Origin: an uncultured Burkholderiales bacterium
GTDB taxonomy: Bacteria; Pseudomonadota; Gammaproteobacteria; Burkholderiales; Burkholderiaceae_C
Reading direction: 5' to 3'
NCBI GenBank assembly: GCA_903871865.1
Contig: CAIQIL010000617.1
Coordinates: 1 to 6,082, forward strand
DNA length: 6,082 nt
The notes beneath the pieces are model-generated. The model was not told the origin of the DNA and searched no databases. It saw only the letters and a program-made list of their open reading frames with translations. Positions 1-5,905 of the stretch are shown piece by piece. The number at the start of each line of letters is the position of its first letter. Positions within the stretch are counted from its first letter, which is position 1. The position numbers and the translations under genes are program-made.

Positions 1-526
1 CCAGCACCACGCCCAGCACCGTGGCCGCCAGCACACCCAGCCCGGCGTCTTGCTGGCGTGTCGCACGCTGTGCGCCATGGCGCGCGGTGACATGGCCGAT
101 CTCGTGGCCCATCACGCCGGCCAGTTCGGCCTCGCTGTCGAGGTAGGCCATGATGCCGCGCGTCACGTACACATGGCCGCCGGGCAGGGCGAAGGCATTG
201 ACCTCGGGGCTGTCCAGCACGGTGAAGGTCCATGCCAGGTTGGCGCGGTGTGACTGCGCCGCCAGCTTCTGGCCCAGCGTGTTGACGTAGGCCTGCACCT
301 TCGGGTTGGCGTAGGCGCGCTGCTCCTTGAGCACCTGCTGGTGGGCTTTCTGGCCTTGGGCGATCTCGGCGGGCTCGTCCATCACGGAGCGCTCGGCCTC
401 GCCGGTCACCGGGTTCACGACGGTGCTGCCGCAGGCGCCCAGCATGGCCGAGGCAAGCAAGGTCGCTGCGGTGCGCAGCCATGGACGAGGAGAGGCAAAA
501 GTCAGCTGGCTGCGATGCTTGCGCAT
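1..526 (-). CDS. M48 family zinc metalloprotease lipoprotein (N-terminal part, runs off left edge)
   Basis: I translated this gene by hand from the minus strand; 175 codons are present before the edge. The ATG at 526-524 gives a signal peptide: a basic N-terminus (MRKHRSQ), a hydrophobic stretch (about residues 19-30), and a lipobox LGAC with the acylated Cys at 32 and Gly at +2. This predicts an outer-membrane lipoprotein facing the periplasm. Residues 33-45 carry a VNPVTGE stretch often seen in this subgroup. The zinc site is GHEIGH, with His141, Glu142 and His145, in the sequence GVMGHEIGHVTARHGAQR typical of M48 (BepA/LoiP/Oma1-like) peptidases. The third zinc ligand and the C-terminal half lie outside the window. 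Known relatives degrade or help assemble outer-membrane proteins; the exact substrate here is unknown. In-frame upstream GTG codons exist, but the ATG best fits the signal peptide. No strong Shine-Dalgarno is visible. It follows the holin gene by 79 nt on the same strand. Confidence 0.9.
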   Translation of the reverse strand, partial: MRKHRSQLTFASPRPWLRTAATLLASAMLGACGSTVVNPVTGEAERSVMDEPAEIAQGQKAHQQVLKEQRAYANPKVQAYVNTLGQKLAAQSHRANLAWTFTVLDSPEVNAFALPGGHVYVTRGIMAYLDSEAELAGVMGHEIGHVTARHGAQRATRQQDAGLGVLAATVLGVVL

Positions 527-583
527 GGAGGGTGTGTCTGTTGGCTGGTTCACACCCGGCACTGTAGCGTGACCGCTGCGTGT

Positions 584-601
584 GGCCGAGCAGCCTCGGC
601 C
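584..601 (-). other. Perfect hairpin between holin and M48 genes
   Basis: A perfect 7-bp inverted repeat GGCCGAG/CTCGGCC with a 4-nt loop begins a few bases after the holin stop codon (read leftward). No T-run follows on the minus strand, so it is not a canonical rho-independent terminator. It could be a weak terminator, an attenuator or an mRNA 3'-end stabiliser separating the lysis pair from the metalloprotease gene. Confidence 0.45.
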
Positions 602-605
602 CGGT

Positions 606-1082
606 TCAGACCTCTCCCGGATCGGCCTTGGCGTCGCTGGCCTTGCCACCCACTTGCCGCGTTTCCACGCCCTTGACCTTCTCGAACGAGCGCATGCCCG
701 CGATGCCCAGCATGCCGAAAATCAGGGGGTAAAGCTCGGACAGGTTCAGTTGGGGCGGCTGTTTGGGAAAGGGCAGCCACAGCATCAGCGGGTAGAGCAG
801 GAACTGGTAGGCCAGGGCCGCGGCGCACACCCAGCCGATGGCTGGTCGCCAGCCTGCGACAAACACGCTCGGGTTGGACGCCTCGGTTTTGTTGACGTCG
901 ATCTGGGCCAGGTTGAGTTGCTGGTCCAGCAGTTCCAGGCGGTAGGCGTGGTCTTGCGCCGCCTTGTCCTTCTCGATCTGCAACTCCAGGCGTTCCTTGT
1001 CCGTGGTCACGAATTTGTCCACGACATTGCCCACCGCATTGATGGCGTCGCCCGCACCCAGCAGTTGTCCGATGATGCTCAT
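606..1082 (-). CDS. 3TM holin, gene-transfer-agent type (GTA_holin_3TM-like)
   Basis: This 158-residue protein matches my memory of the 3TM holin family (Pfam GTA_holin_3TM) in length and layout. An apolar N-terminal segment (about 2-21) is followed by a charged, coiled-coil-like helix (about 24-66). A diagnostic NPS..AGWRPAIGW stretch (70-84) leads into a membrane segment (about 82-103). A PFPKQPP loop and a second clear membrane segment (about 115-130) follow, with the conserved MRSFEK tail at 130-135. Holins permeabilise the inner membrane and let an endolysin without a signal peptide reach peptidoglycan. The start is supported by GGGAG at 1090-1094, 7 nt upstream, and by a 4-nt ATGA overlap with the endolysin stop, which indicates translational coupling. 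No spanin gene is nested here or follows. Family assignment is by recognition, not by a profile search. Confidence 0.87.
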   Translation of the reverse strand: MSIIGQLLGAGDAINAVGNVVDKFVTTDKERLELQIEKDKAAQDHAYRLELLDQQLNLAQIDVNKTEASNPSVFVAGWRPAIGWVCAAALAYQFLLYPLMLWLPFPKQPPQLNLSELYPLIFGMLGIAGMRSFEKVKGVETRQVGGKASDAKADPGEV

Positions 1083-1567
1083 GCCATCGCTCCCATGGCC
1101 CGGTTCAGCCAGCCCATCAAGAACTGGCGTTGTGAGCGGTCTTTGTTGCAGATGCCAACGTAGCGTGCGATCTTGGCCAGCGTGTAGTCAGCGACGAAGC
1201 GTGCCGGGTCGGCGGCGTTGATGGCTGCCAGGGTGGCTGGGCCGAGGTTGCCGTCCACCGGAGACAAGCCCAGCACCATCTGGGTGATCCTCACGGCGCG
1301 GCCGGTGCCCATGTTGACCGCGGTGTCGAAAATGTTTTCTGCCACCTCTTGAGACCGGATCGCATCGCCCTGCACGGCGTTCCAGTAATCGGCACGGTAG
1401 ATGTCCCTGGCCTGTTGCTCGGTGATGTTGCGGATGTCGAGTTGCGGGTACGCCCTTTTGGAGATGCCGTACTTGGTGGCGCCGCCGCTGTCGCCCGGGG
1501 TCTCGGTGTACCGTGCGCCGCCTTCCCGGGCCAAGGTTTTCACGATGGCGCTGTCAAAATCTGCCAT
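1079..1567 (-). CDS. Endolysin: GH108-family lysozyme with C-terminal peptidoglycan-binding domain
   Basis: This 162-residue protein is a peptidoglycan hydrolase of the GH108 family. The catalytic domain spans about residues 4-86: the REGG motif carries the putative catalytic Glu15, followed by GDSGGATKYGIS (25-36), DYWNA (60-64) and NIFDTAVNMG (78-87). Residues about 90-160 resemble the C-terminal peptidoglycan-binding domain that usually accompanies GH108 (PG_binding_3), including VDGNLGPATLAAIN. There is no signal peptide, so export should depend on the adjacent holin. The start has a strong Shine-Dalgarno (GGAGGA at 1572-1577, 4 nt spacing) and a promoter just upstream. It is the first gene of a leftward endolysin-holin pair. 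GH108 enzymes occur in prophages, gene transfer agents and some secretion loci; the sequence alone does not tell which role applies here. Confidence 0.92.
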   Translation of the reverse strand: MADFDSAIVKTLAREGGARYTETPGDSGGATKYGISKRAYPQLDIRNITEQQARDIYRADYWNAVQGDAIRSQEVAENIFDTAVNMGTGRAVRITQMVLGLSPVDGNLGPATLAAINAADPARFVADYTLAKIARYVGICNKDRSQRQFLMGWLNRAMGAMA

Positions 1568-1591
1568 GGCATCCTCCAGAGTTCGCTGCCC

Positions 1592-1620
1592 AGCCTAGGG
1601 AGCGCCCGTGACAGCGTCAA
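1592..1620 (-). promoter_or_regulatory. Sigma70-like promoter for the endolysin-holin pair
   Basis: Read leftward, TTGACG (complement of 1615-1620, 5 of 6 to the -35 consensus) is followed by a 17-bp spacer and TAGGCT (complement of 1592-1597, with the key T1, A2 and T6 of the -10). The predicted start near 1585 leaves a leader of under 20 nt that contains the endolysin Shine-Dalgarno. Position and spacing both fit, which makes this better supported than the other promoter calls here. Confidence 0.6.
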
Positions 1621-1703
1621 GCCAGTGCGGTGGTTCTAGGGGGAGGGTGCCTGCGGGATGTGCGCACCGGGGCAAAAATAAGTGAGCACATTTCACAAGA
1701 TGC

Positions 1704-1712
1704 TGTTAGAGT
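1704..1712 (+). promoter_or_regulatory. Candidate extended -10 promoter for the infA group
   Basis: TGT followed by TAGAGT forms an extended -10 (TGn plus 4 of 6 to TATAAT) downstream of an AT-richer stretch (about 1674-1700). No good -35 sits at 16-18 bp. Transcription would start near 1719 and give a leader of roughly 215 nt before the small gene. This is a pattern match only. Confidence 0.35.
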
Positions 1713-1715
1713 GCG

Positions 1716-1742
1716 AAGCAGCGCTGCAGGCTGCTTGCCTGC
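1716..1742 (+). other. Competing inverted repeats in the putative leader
   Basis: AAGCAG (1716-1721) can pair with CTGCTT (1731-1736), and GCAGGC (1726-1731) can pair with GCCTGC (1737-1742) around a 5-nt loop. The two stems share bases and exclude each other. A perfect 10-bp palindrome, GCAGCGCTGC, lies at 1718-1727. This could be a structured leader or a protein-binding site; no known riboswitch is recognised. Confidence 0.3.
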
Positions 1743-1782
1743 TCAGCGCCATCTGCCTGAGCTTGAAACGCCAGCACCGATC

Positions 1783-1811
1783 TTGACATGCAGTTCTGGG
1801 TCGAGTCTGCT
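1783..1811 (+). promoter_or_regulatory. Perfect -35 box with a weak -10, possible second rightward promoter
   Basis: TTGACA at 1783-1788 matches the -35 consensus exactly. At 17 bp spacing the -10 position reads TCTGCT, which lacks the conserved A at position 2. It could serve the small gene and infA, perhaps with an activator, or be chance. Confidence 0.3.
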
Positions 1812-1934
1812 GAACGTGCCACCCAAGGCACCTGACCTCCGCCGCGAACCGGCACCGGGTTGTTTCCCAGGCAAGCTTCTCCGTTCGATGCACTCCGTGC
1901 CGTTCGGATTCTCCCCCAGGCCTTGCGGCCCTCA

Positions 1935-2180
1935 GTGAATCTTTTGAATCCTTTCCCTGCCTCCTCGTTTTCGGTCGACAAGTTCTGCCTGTCACCGTTC
2001 GCCAAACTCAATGAATCGGGCCAGTACGCTGCCTCGATTTCCATCCGCAGTGGACGCGGCCGCGGCACCCATGACCGGGTCTTCCGCTTCATCCCTTGCT
2101 TTCCCACCCACGACGAGGCCATCCGCTATGCCGCGGACCAGGGCCGCCGCTTCGTGCGTCAGTCCAACTGTTCGGCCTGA
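1935..2180 (+). CDS. Small uncharacterised protein upstream of infA
   Basis: This gene encodes about 81 residues from a GTG at 1935. A TTG at 1944 (78 aa) or TTGs further upstream (1923, 1860) are alternatives, since the frame has no in-frame ATG and no clear Shine-Dalgarno decides. From about 1977 on, codons have strong third-position G/C bias, which supports real coding. The core, SPFAKLNESGQYAASISIRSG followed by RGRGTHDRVFRFIP, a short variable part and DEAIRYAADQGRRFV, looks like a compact alpha/beta domain. It resembles small hypothetical proteins I recall from Comamonadaceae, but I cannot name a family. There is no signal peptide or membrane segment. The RSGRGRGTHDRVFR segment is basic and could contact RNA, which is inference. 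The stop lies 36 nt before infA on the same strand, so co-transcription is likely. Confidence 0.62.
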   Translation: MNLLNPFPASSFSVDKFCLSPFAKLNESGQYAASISIRSGRGRGTHDRVFRFIPCFPTHDEAIRYAADQGRRFVRQSNCSA

Positions 2181-2207
2181 TCGCCGCGCAGCCAGCTTCC
2201 TCACCTT

Positions 2208-2212
2208 AGGAG
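2208..2212 (+). promoter_or_regulatory. Shine-Dalgarno that fixes the GTG start of infA
   Basis: AGGAG lies 4 nt before the GTG at 2217. The frame downstream begins MSKEDLIEM, matching the conserved IF-1 N-terminus, so GTG rather than a later ATG is the start. Confidence 0.7.
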
Positions 2213-2216
2213 ACCT

Positions 2217-2483
2217 GTGTCCAAGGAAGACCTCATCGAAATGCGTGGCCAAGTGGACGAAGTTCTGCCTGATGCCCGCTTCCGCGTGACCCTCGAAAAC
2301 GGTCACACCCTTGTCGCCTATTCGGGCGGCAAGATGCGCAAAAACCGCATCCGCATCCTGGCGGGCGACAAGGTGTCGCTGGAGCTCTCGCCGTATGACT
2401 TGAGCAAAGGCCGCATCACCTTCCGCCACCTCGAACCGCGCGCTGGTGGTGCACCTGCACCCATGCGTCGCAAATTCCGCTGA
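2217..2483 (+). CDS. infA: Translation initiation factor IF-1 (tailed paralogue type)
   Basis: IF-1 binds the A site of the 30S subunit and works with IF-2 and IF-3 in start-site selection in the cytoplasm. The 88-residue protein follows E. coli IF-1 (72 aa) along its single OB-fold. It has [25 protein letters not shown], the highly conserved [16 protein letters not shown] (about 38-53), and the ending [13 protein letters not shown] (about 58-70). The extra C-terminal stretch of about 18 residues ([18 protein letters not shown]) is basic and proline/glycine-containing. Such tails are typical of the second IF-1 copy in Burkholderiales, which lies outside the ribosomal-protein operon, and no ribosomal-protein gene is near here. 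The start is GTG with AGGAG 4 nt upstream. It sits 36 nt after the small gene and 41 nt before an RRM protein gene. Assignment as the second copy is inference from tail and context. Confidence 0.95.
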   Translation: MSKEDLIEMRGQVDEVLPDARFRVTLENGHTLVAYSGGKMRKNRIRILAGDKVSLELSPYDLSKGRITFRHLEPRAGGAPAPMRRKFR

Positions 2484-2524
2484 GCACCCGCTCAACATCC
2501 CTTTTCATTTTTGAAAGACACACC

Positions 2525-2863
2525 ATGAACAACAAACTCTACGTTGGCAACCTGGCCTACTCCGTGCGCGACGAAAGCCTGCAGCACGCCTTCTCCGAAT
2601 TCGGTTCGGTCCAATCCGCCAAGGTCATGATGGACCGTGACAGCGGCCGCTCCAAGGGCTTCGGCTTCGTGGAAATGGGCACTGCCGAAGAAGCGCAAGC
2701 TGCCATCCGCGCCCTGCACGGCCAACAACTGGAAGGCCGTGACCTGACCGTCAACCTGGCCCGTCCCAAGGAAGACCGTCCGAGCGGTGGCTTCGGTGGC
2801 GGCGGCTCGCGTGGCGGCTACGGCAGCGGCGGCGGCTACGGCGGTGGCCGTGGCGGTTACTGA
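2525..2863 (+). CDS. RRM-domain glycine-rich RNA-binding protein
   Basis: This 112-residue protein has one RNA recognition motif followed by a glycine-rich tail. RNP2 is LYVGNL (5-10) and RNP1 is KGFGFVEM (44-51), with the RNA-stacking aromatics Tyr6, Phe46 and Phe48 intact. The RRM fold ends near residue 80 (LTVNLARPK). Residues 87-112 are Gly, Ser, Arg, Tyr and Phe only, with GGY and RGG units. Proteins of this layout in cyanobacteria and proteobacteria bind single-stranded RNA and are often cold-induced. Target RNAs are unknown. The ATG is preceded by a modest GAAAG (2513-2517), 7 nt away, in an AT-richer patch, and lies 41 nt after infA. A rho-independent terminator at 2940-2971 ends this transcription unit. 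The function as an RNA chaperone or regulator is inferred from the family. Confidence 0.95.
   Translation: MNNKLYVGNLAYSVRDESLQHAFSEFGSVQSAKVMMDRDSGRSKGFGFVEMGTAEEAQAAIRALHGQQLEGRDLTVNLARPKEDRPSGGFGGGGSRGGYGSGGGYGGGRGGY
2785..2860 (+). repeat. GGY/RGG-type low-complexity coding repeat
   Basis: The 3' end of the RRM gene is an imperfect repeat of GGC-rich codons encoding short units such as GGYGSGGGY and GRGGY. Such tails bind RNA weakly and can promote self-association. The repeat is prone to copy-number change between strains. Confidence 0.7.
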
Positions 2864-2885
2864 TCGCCAGCGCCTGTCGCATCCT

Positions 2886-2936
2886 GAGCCTTCGGTGATC
2901 TGAAGGTTCGGAACGCAGCGCGGCCTGGTTCAGGCC
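2886..2936 (+). other. Two hairpins in the 3' region of the RRM transcript
   Basis: The first stem, 2886-2893 with 2902-2909, has 8 pairs including one G-U and an 8-nt loop. The second, GGCCTG/CAGGCC (2922-2927 with 2931-2936), is a perfect 6-bp stem with a 3-nt loop. Neither is followed by a T-run. They precede the terminator and may stabilise or process the mRNA end. Confidence 0.4.
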
Positions 2937-2939
2937 TCC

Positions 2940-2971
2940 AAAGAAGCCGACTCGCATGGGTCGGCTTTTTT
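2940..2971 (+). terminator. Rho-independent terminator after the RRM gene
   Basis: A perfect 8-bp stem AAGCCGAC/GTCGGCTT (2944-2951 with 2960-2967) with an 8-nt loop runs into six T residues (2966-2971). Flanking A residues at 2940-2942 can extend pairing with the T-tract. It separates the infA/RRM unit from mutS. Confidence 0.88.
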
Positions 2972-2976
2972 CATGG

Positions 2977-3017
2977 GCGCCCTGAAAGCGCGGGGGCAGG
3001 GCGCTTGGGCAAAGCGC
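2977..3017. repeat. Overlapping inverted repeats upstream of mutS
   Basis: GCGCCCTG (2977-2984) and CAGGGCGC (2997-3004) form a perfect 8-bp inverted repeat. GCGCTT (3001-3006) can pair with AAGCGC at either 2986-2991 or 3012-3017. A further GCCCTG lies at 3029-3034. A -10-like TACACT at 3019-3024 follows directly, without a recognisable -35. This may be an operator or folded leader; evidence is only the symmetry. Confidence 0.4.
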
Positions 3018-3103
3018 ATACACTCACCGCCCTGAGACGCCGCCTCTGTGCGTCGCCATGCGCGCCTCCATGTGCGCCTGCGCTGCCCAGGCCTCCGACC
3101 GCC

Positions 3104-5905
3104 ATGCCCCCTCCCATGGACACGCCCAGCACCCTCACACCCTCCAGCGCCACGGCCGATTTCTCCAGGCACACGCCCATGATGCACCAGTACTTGCGGA
3201 TCAAAAGCGAGTTCCCGGACACCCTCGTGTTCTACCGCATGGGCGACTTCTACGAGGTCTTCTACGACGACGCGCGCAAGGCCAACCGCCTCATCGACAT
3301 CACCTTGACGGTGCGCGGCCAATCCGGCGGCGAGCCGGTGGTGATGGCCGGTGTGCCAGTTCACGCGGTCGAGACCTACCTGGCCAAGTTGATCCGCCTG
3401 GGCGAGTCGGTGGCGATTTGCGAGCAGGTCGGCGAGGTCGGCGCCAGCAAGGGCCCGGTGGAGCGCAAGGTGGTGCGGGTGGTGACGCCCGGCACGCTGA
3501 TCGACACCGAGTTGCTGTCCGAGCGCGCCGATGCGCTGCTGCTGGCGGTCGTCATGGGCAAAGAGCGCGGCAAGGACAAACCCTCCGACACCACGCCCTG
3601 CGCCCTGGCCTGGGTGGGCCTGTCCAGCGGCAAGCTGTGCCTGACCGAATGCACCGCGCGCGAGCTGGTGGGCTGGCTGGCCCGCTTGCAGCCTGCTGAA
3701 ATCCTCTACGACCGCGAGCGCGTGCCGCCCGCTTTGCTGCCTTTGCTGAGCGCGGGCAGTGCCAGCGGGGGTGGCCCGCGTGGCGTGGCCCTGACCAGCC
3801 GCCCCACCTGGCAGTTCGACGCCGGCCTGGGCCTGCGCAAGCTGTGCGAGCAGCTGCAGGTGCAGCACCTGCAAAGCTGGGGCGCCCAGGAGATGCCCCT
3901 GGCGCATGCCGCCGCTGCCGCGCTGCTCAGCTATGCCGAGCACACGCAGGGCAGGGCGCTGGCACACGTGGCTTCGATGGAGGTGCCGCGGGTGTCGGAG
4001 CTGCTCGATTTGCCGCCGTCCACCCTGCGCAACCTGGAACTGGTGCAGACCCTGCGCGGCGAGGACGCGCCCACGCTGCTGTCCCTGCTCGACACCTGCC
4101 GCACCGGCATGGGCAGCCGCGCCTTGCGCCAATGGCTGACCCAGCCCCTTCGCGGCCGCAGCGTGGCCCGCGCCCGCCACGACGCGGTGGCCACCCTGCT
4201 GGCGCCGCCCAGCCACGCTCAGGGTTTCGATGCCATCCGCGAGGCCTTGCGCCAGATGAGCGACGTCGAGCGCATCAACGCCCGCGTGGCCTTGCGCCAA
4301 GTGCGCCCGCGCGAGCTGGCCGGCCTGCGCGACACGCTGCTGGGCCTGCCCGATTTGCTGGCCCGCGTGCCCGAGCTGCCACAGGAGGACGGGGCCTCGC
4401 CCGGTTTGCTGCAGCAGGTCCGCTCGGCGCTCTCGCCCGACGCAGCCGTGGCCGCGCGCCTGCAGGCCACGCTCATGGAGACGCCCGCCGTGCTGTTGCG
4501 CGACGGCGGTGTCATCGCCACCGGCTTCGATGCCGACCTCGACGAGCTGCGCGCCATCTCGCAGAACTGCGACGCCTTCCTGCTCGACCTCGAAGCCCGC
4601 GAGCGCGCCCGCACCAACATCCCCAACCTGCGCGTGCAGTTCAACAAGGTGCATGGCTTCTACATCGAGGTCACGCAATCGCACGCCGACAAGGTGCCGC
4701 TGGACTACCAGCGCCGCCAGACCCTGAAAAACGCCGAGCGCTACATCACGCCCGAGCTCAAGGCCTTCGAAGACAAGGCCCTGTCGGCGCAAGACCGTTC
4801 ACTGGCGCGCGAGAAGTTCCTGTTCGAGCAGCTCATCGATTTCCTGCAGGCCCACATCGGCACCCTGGGCGCATTGGCGCGGGCGCTGTCCACGCTGGAC
4901 GCCCTGGCCGCGCTGGCCGAGCGCGCCGCCACGCTGCGCTGGACGCGCCCGGAGTTCGTCTCGCAGCCTTGCATCGAGATCGAGCAAGGCCGCCACCCGG
5001 TGGTCGAAGCGCGCCTGATGGAGACCACCGGCGCGGCCTTCATCCCCAACGACTGCCGCCTGGACGCCAAGCGCCGCATGATGATCGTCACCGGCCCGAA
5101 CATGGGCGGTAAATCGACCTTCATGCGCCAGGTGGCCCTGATCGCGCTGATGGCGGCCGTGGGCTCCTACGTGCCGGCGTCATCGTGCCGTCTGGGGCCG
5201 ATGGACGCCATCCACACCCGCATCGGCGCGGCCGACGACCTGGCCAACGCCCAGTCCACCTTCATGCTGGAGATGACCGAGGCCGCCGCCATCGTGCACA
5301 CCGCCACCGAGCATTCGCTGGTGCTGATGGACGAGATTGGCCGTGGCACCTCGACCTTCGACGGCCTGGCCCTGGCGGGCGCCATCGCCGGCCACCTGCA
5401 TGACCGCAACCAGTCCTTCACGCTGTTCGCCACGCACTATTTCGAGCTCACCCGCCTGCCGGAGAAGCACCCGCGCGCGCTCAACGTGCACGTGGGCGTG
5501 GCCGAATCGGGCGACGACATCGTCTTCCTGCACGAGTTGCAGCACGGTCCGGCCAGCCGCAGCTACGGCGTGCAGGTGGCGCGCCTGGCCGGCATGCCGC
5601 ACACCCTGATCCGCCAGGCGCGTGCCACACTGGCGTCGCTGGAGTCTCAGCAGCGCGCCTCCGACCAGCAAATCGACCTGTTCGCGGACGCCTCCGGGGA
5701 GGGCATGGCTGCAGGTGTGAACCTCGACGAGTTGGCCGACGCCGCCCGTGCCAAGCACCCAGCCATCGGCCAGACCGCCGCCGATGCCCTGACGCCCGCC
5801 GAAGCCCAGGCACTGAACCTGCTTGTGGCCATCGACCCCGACACGCTCACGCCGCGCGAAGCGCTGGACGCCCTGTACAAACTCAAATCGGTGATCTCAT
5901 CATGA
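3104..5905 (+). CDS. mutS: DNA mismatch repair protein MutS
   Basis: MutS recognises base mismatches and small loops as a clamp-like dimer and recruits MutL using ATP. From ATG 3104 it has 933 residues (E. coli 853); ATG 3116 (929 aa) is an equal alternative, and neither has a strong Shine-Dalgarno. The conserved part starts at [15 protein letters not shown]. The mismatch-reading Phe-X-Glu is F49-Y-E51 in GDFYEVF. The lever/clamp core follows in the middle. The ATPase has Walker [10 protein letters not shown] (664-672), the signature [21 protein letters not shown], Walker B LVLMDE (Asp743-Glu744) then [10 protein letters not shown], and the switch [14 protein letters not shown] (856-860) fits a beta-clamp-binding motif. 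The C-terminus [19 protein letters not shown] matches the tetramerisation helix pair. Extra length lies at the N-terminus and in glycine- or charge-rich loops ([19 protein letters not shown]). The stop overlaps the next gene by 4 nt. All key residues look intact. Confidence 0.97.
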   Translation: MPPPMDTPSTLTPSSATADFSRHTPMMHQYLRIKSEFPDTLVFYRMGDFYEVFYDDARKANRLIDITLTVRGQSGGEPVVMAGVPVHAVETYLAKLIRLGESVAICEQVGEVGASKGPVERKVVRVVTPGTLIDTELLSERADALLLAVVMGKERGKDKPSDTTPCALAWVGLSSGKLCLTECTARELVGWLARLQPAEILYDRERVPPALLPLLSAGSASGGGPRGVALTSRPTWQFDAGLGLRKLCEQLQVQHLQSWGAQEMPLAHAAAAALLSYAEHTQGRALAHVASMEVPRVSELLDLPPSTLRNLELVQTLRGEDAPTLLSLLDTCRTGMGSRALRQWLTQPLRGRSVARARHDAVATLLAPPSHAQGFDAIREALRQMSDVERINARVALRQVRPRELAGLRDTLLGLPDLLARVPELPQEDGASPGLLQQVRSALSPDAAVAARLQATLMETPAVLLRDGGVIATGFDADLDELRAISQNCDAFLLDLEARERARTNIPNLRVQFNKVHGFYIEVTQSHADKVPLDYQRRQTLKNAERYITPELKAFEDKALSAQDRSLAREKFLFEQLIDFLQAHIGTLGALARALSTLDALAALAERAATLRWTRPEFVSQPCIEIEQGRHPVVEARLMETTGAAFIPNDCRLDAKRRMMIVTGPNMGGKSTFMRQVALIALMAAVGSYVPASSCRLGPMDAIHTRIGAADDLANAQSTFMLEMTEAAAIVHTATEHSLVLMDEIGRGTSTFDGLALAGAIAGHLHDRNQSFTLFATHYFELTRLPEKHPRALNVHVGVAESGDDIVFLHELQHGPASRSYGVQVARLAGMPHTLIRQARATLASLESQQRASDQQIDLFADASGEGMAAGVNLDELADAARAKHPAIGQTAADALTPAEAQALNLLVAIDPDTLTPREALDALYKLKSVISS
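5890..5896 (+). promoter_or_regulatory. Shine-Dalgarno for the proteasome-like gene inside mutS
   Basis: GGTGATC matches the 3' part of the extended Shine-Dalgarno (complementary to GATCACC at the 16S rRNA end) and lies 5 nt before the ATG at 5902. Together with the ATGA overlap this suggests coupled translation after mutS. Confidence 0.5.

Larger units (their letters stand above)
1568..1934. other. Divergent intergenic region without a convincing gene
   Basis: This stretch separates the leftward lysis pair from the rightward infA group. It contains the leftward promoter at 1592-1620, an A-rich patch near 1674-1681, candidate rightward promoters at 1704-1712 and 1783-1811, and competing short inverted repeats at 1716-1742. 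ORFs crossing it on either strand show no recognisable protein, and their third-position G/C is weaker than in the genes. I see no tRNA, attachment site or insertion sequence in it. Confidence 0.6.

Noticed and set aside
550..828. Possible nested spanin (Rz/Rz1-like) frame in the holin region, minus strand
   Set aside because: It has no signal sequence, no lipobox and no membrane segment; it reads as an Arg/Ala/Pro-rich shadow frame.
582..1163. 193-codon plus-strand frame opposite the holin and endolysin
   Set aside because: It covers two well-recognised minus-strand genes and has no recognisable domain or ribosome-binding site.
1568..1934. Possible small RNA gene or prophage attachment site in the intergenic region
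   Set aside because: I could not recognise a 6S, tmRNA or tRNA-like fold, and no terminator with a T-run or direct-repeat pair was found there.
1706..2122. Minus-strand frames over the intergenic region and small gene
   Set aside because: Residue composition is not protein-like, and the plus-strand frame from about 1977 has much better codon bias.
1980..2271. Exact 12-nt repeat AAGTTCTGCCTG at 1980-1991 and 2260-2271
   Set aside because: About one such repeated 12-mer is expected by chance in a 6-kb window, and the two copies are read in different frames.
2930..4792. 620-codon open frame on the minus strand across mutS
   Set aside because: It is antisense to a clearly conserved mutS and is rich in His, Gln, Ala and Gly, as expected from the complement of a high-GC gene. 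No domain or initiation signal is recognisable.
3844..5112. 422-codon plus-strand frame inside mutS
   Set aside because: It is an out-of-frame shadow, dominated by Arg, Ala, Pro and Gly, overlapping the conserved MutS core.
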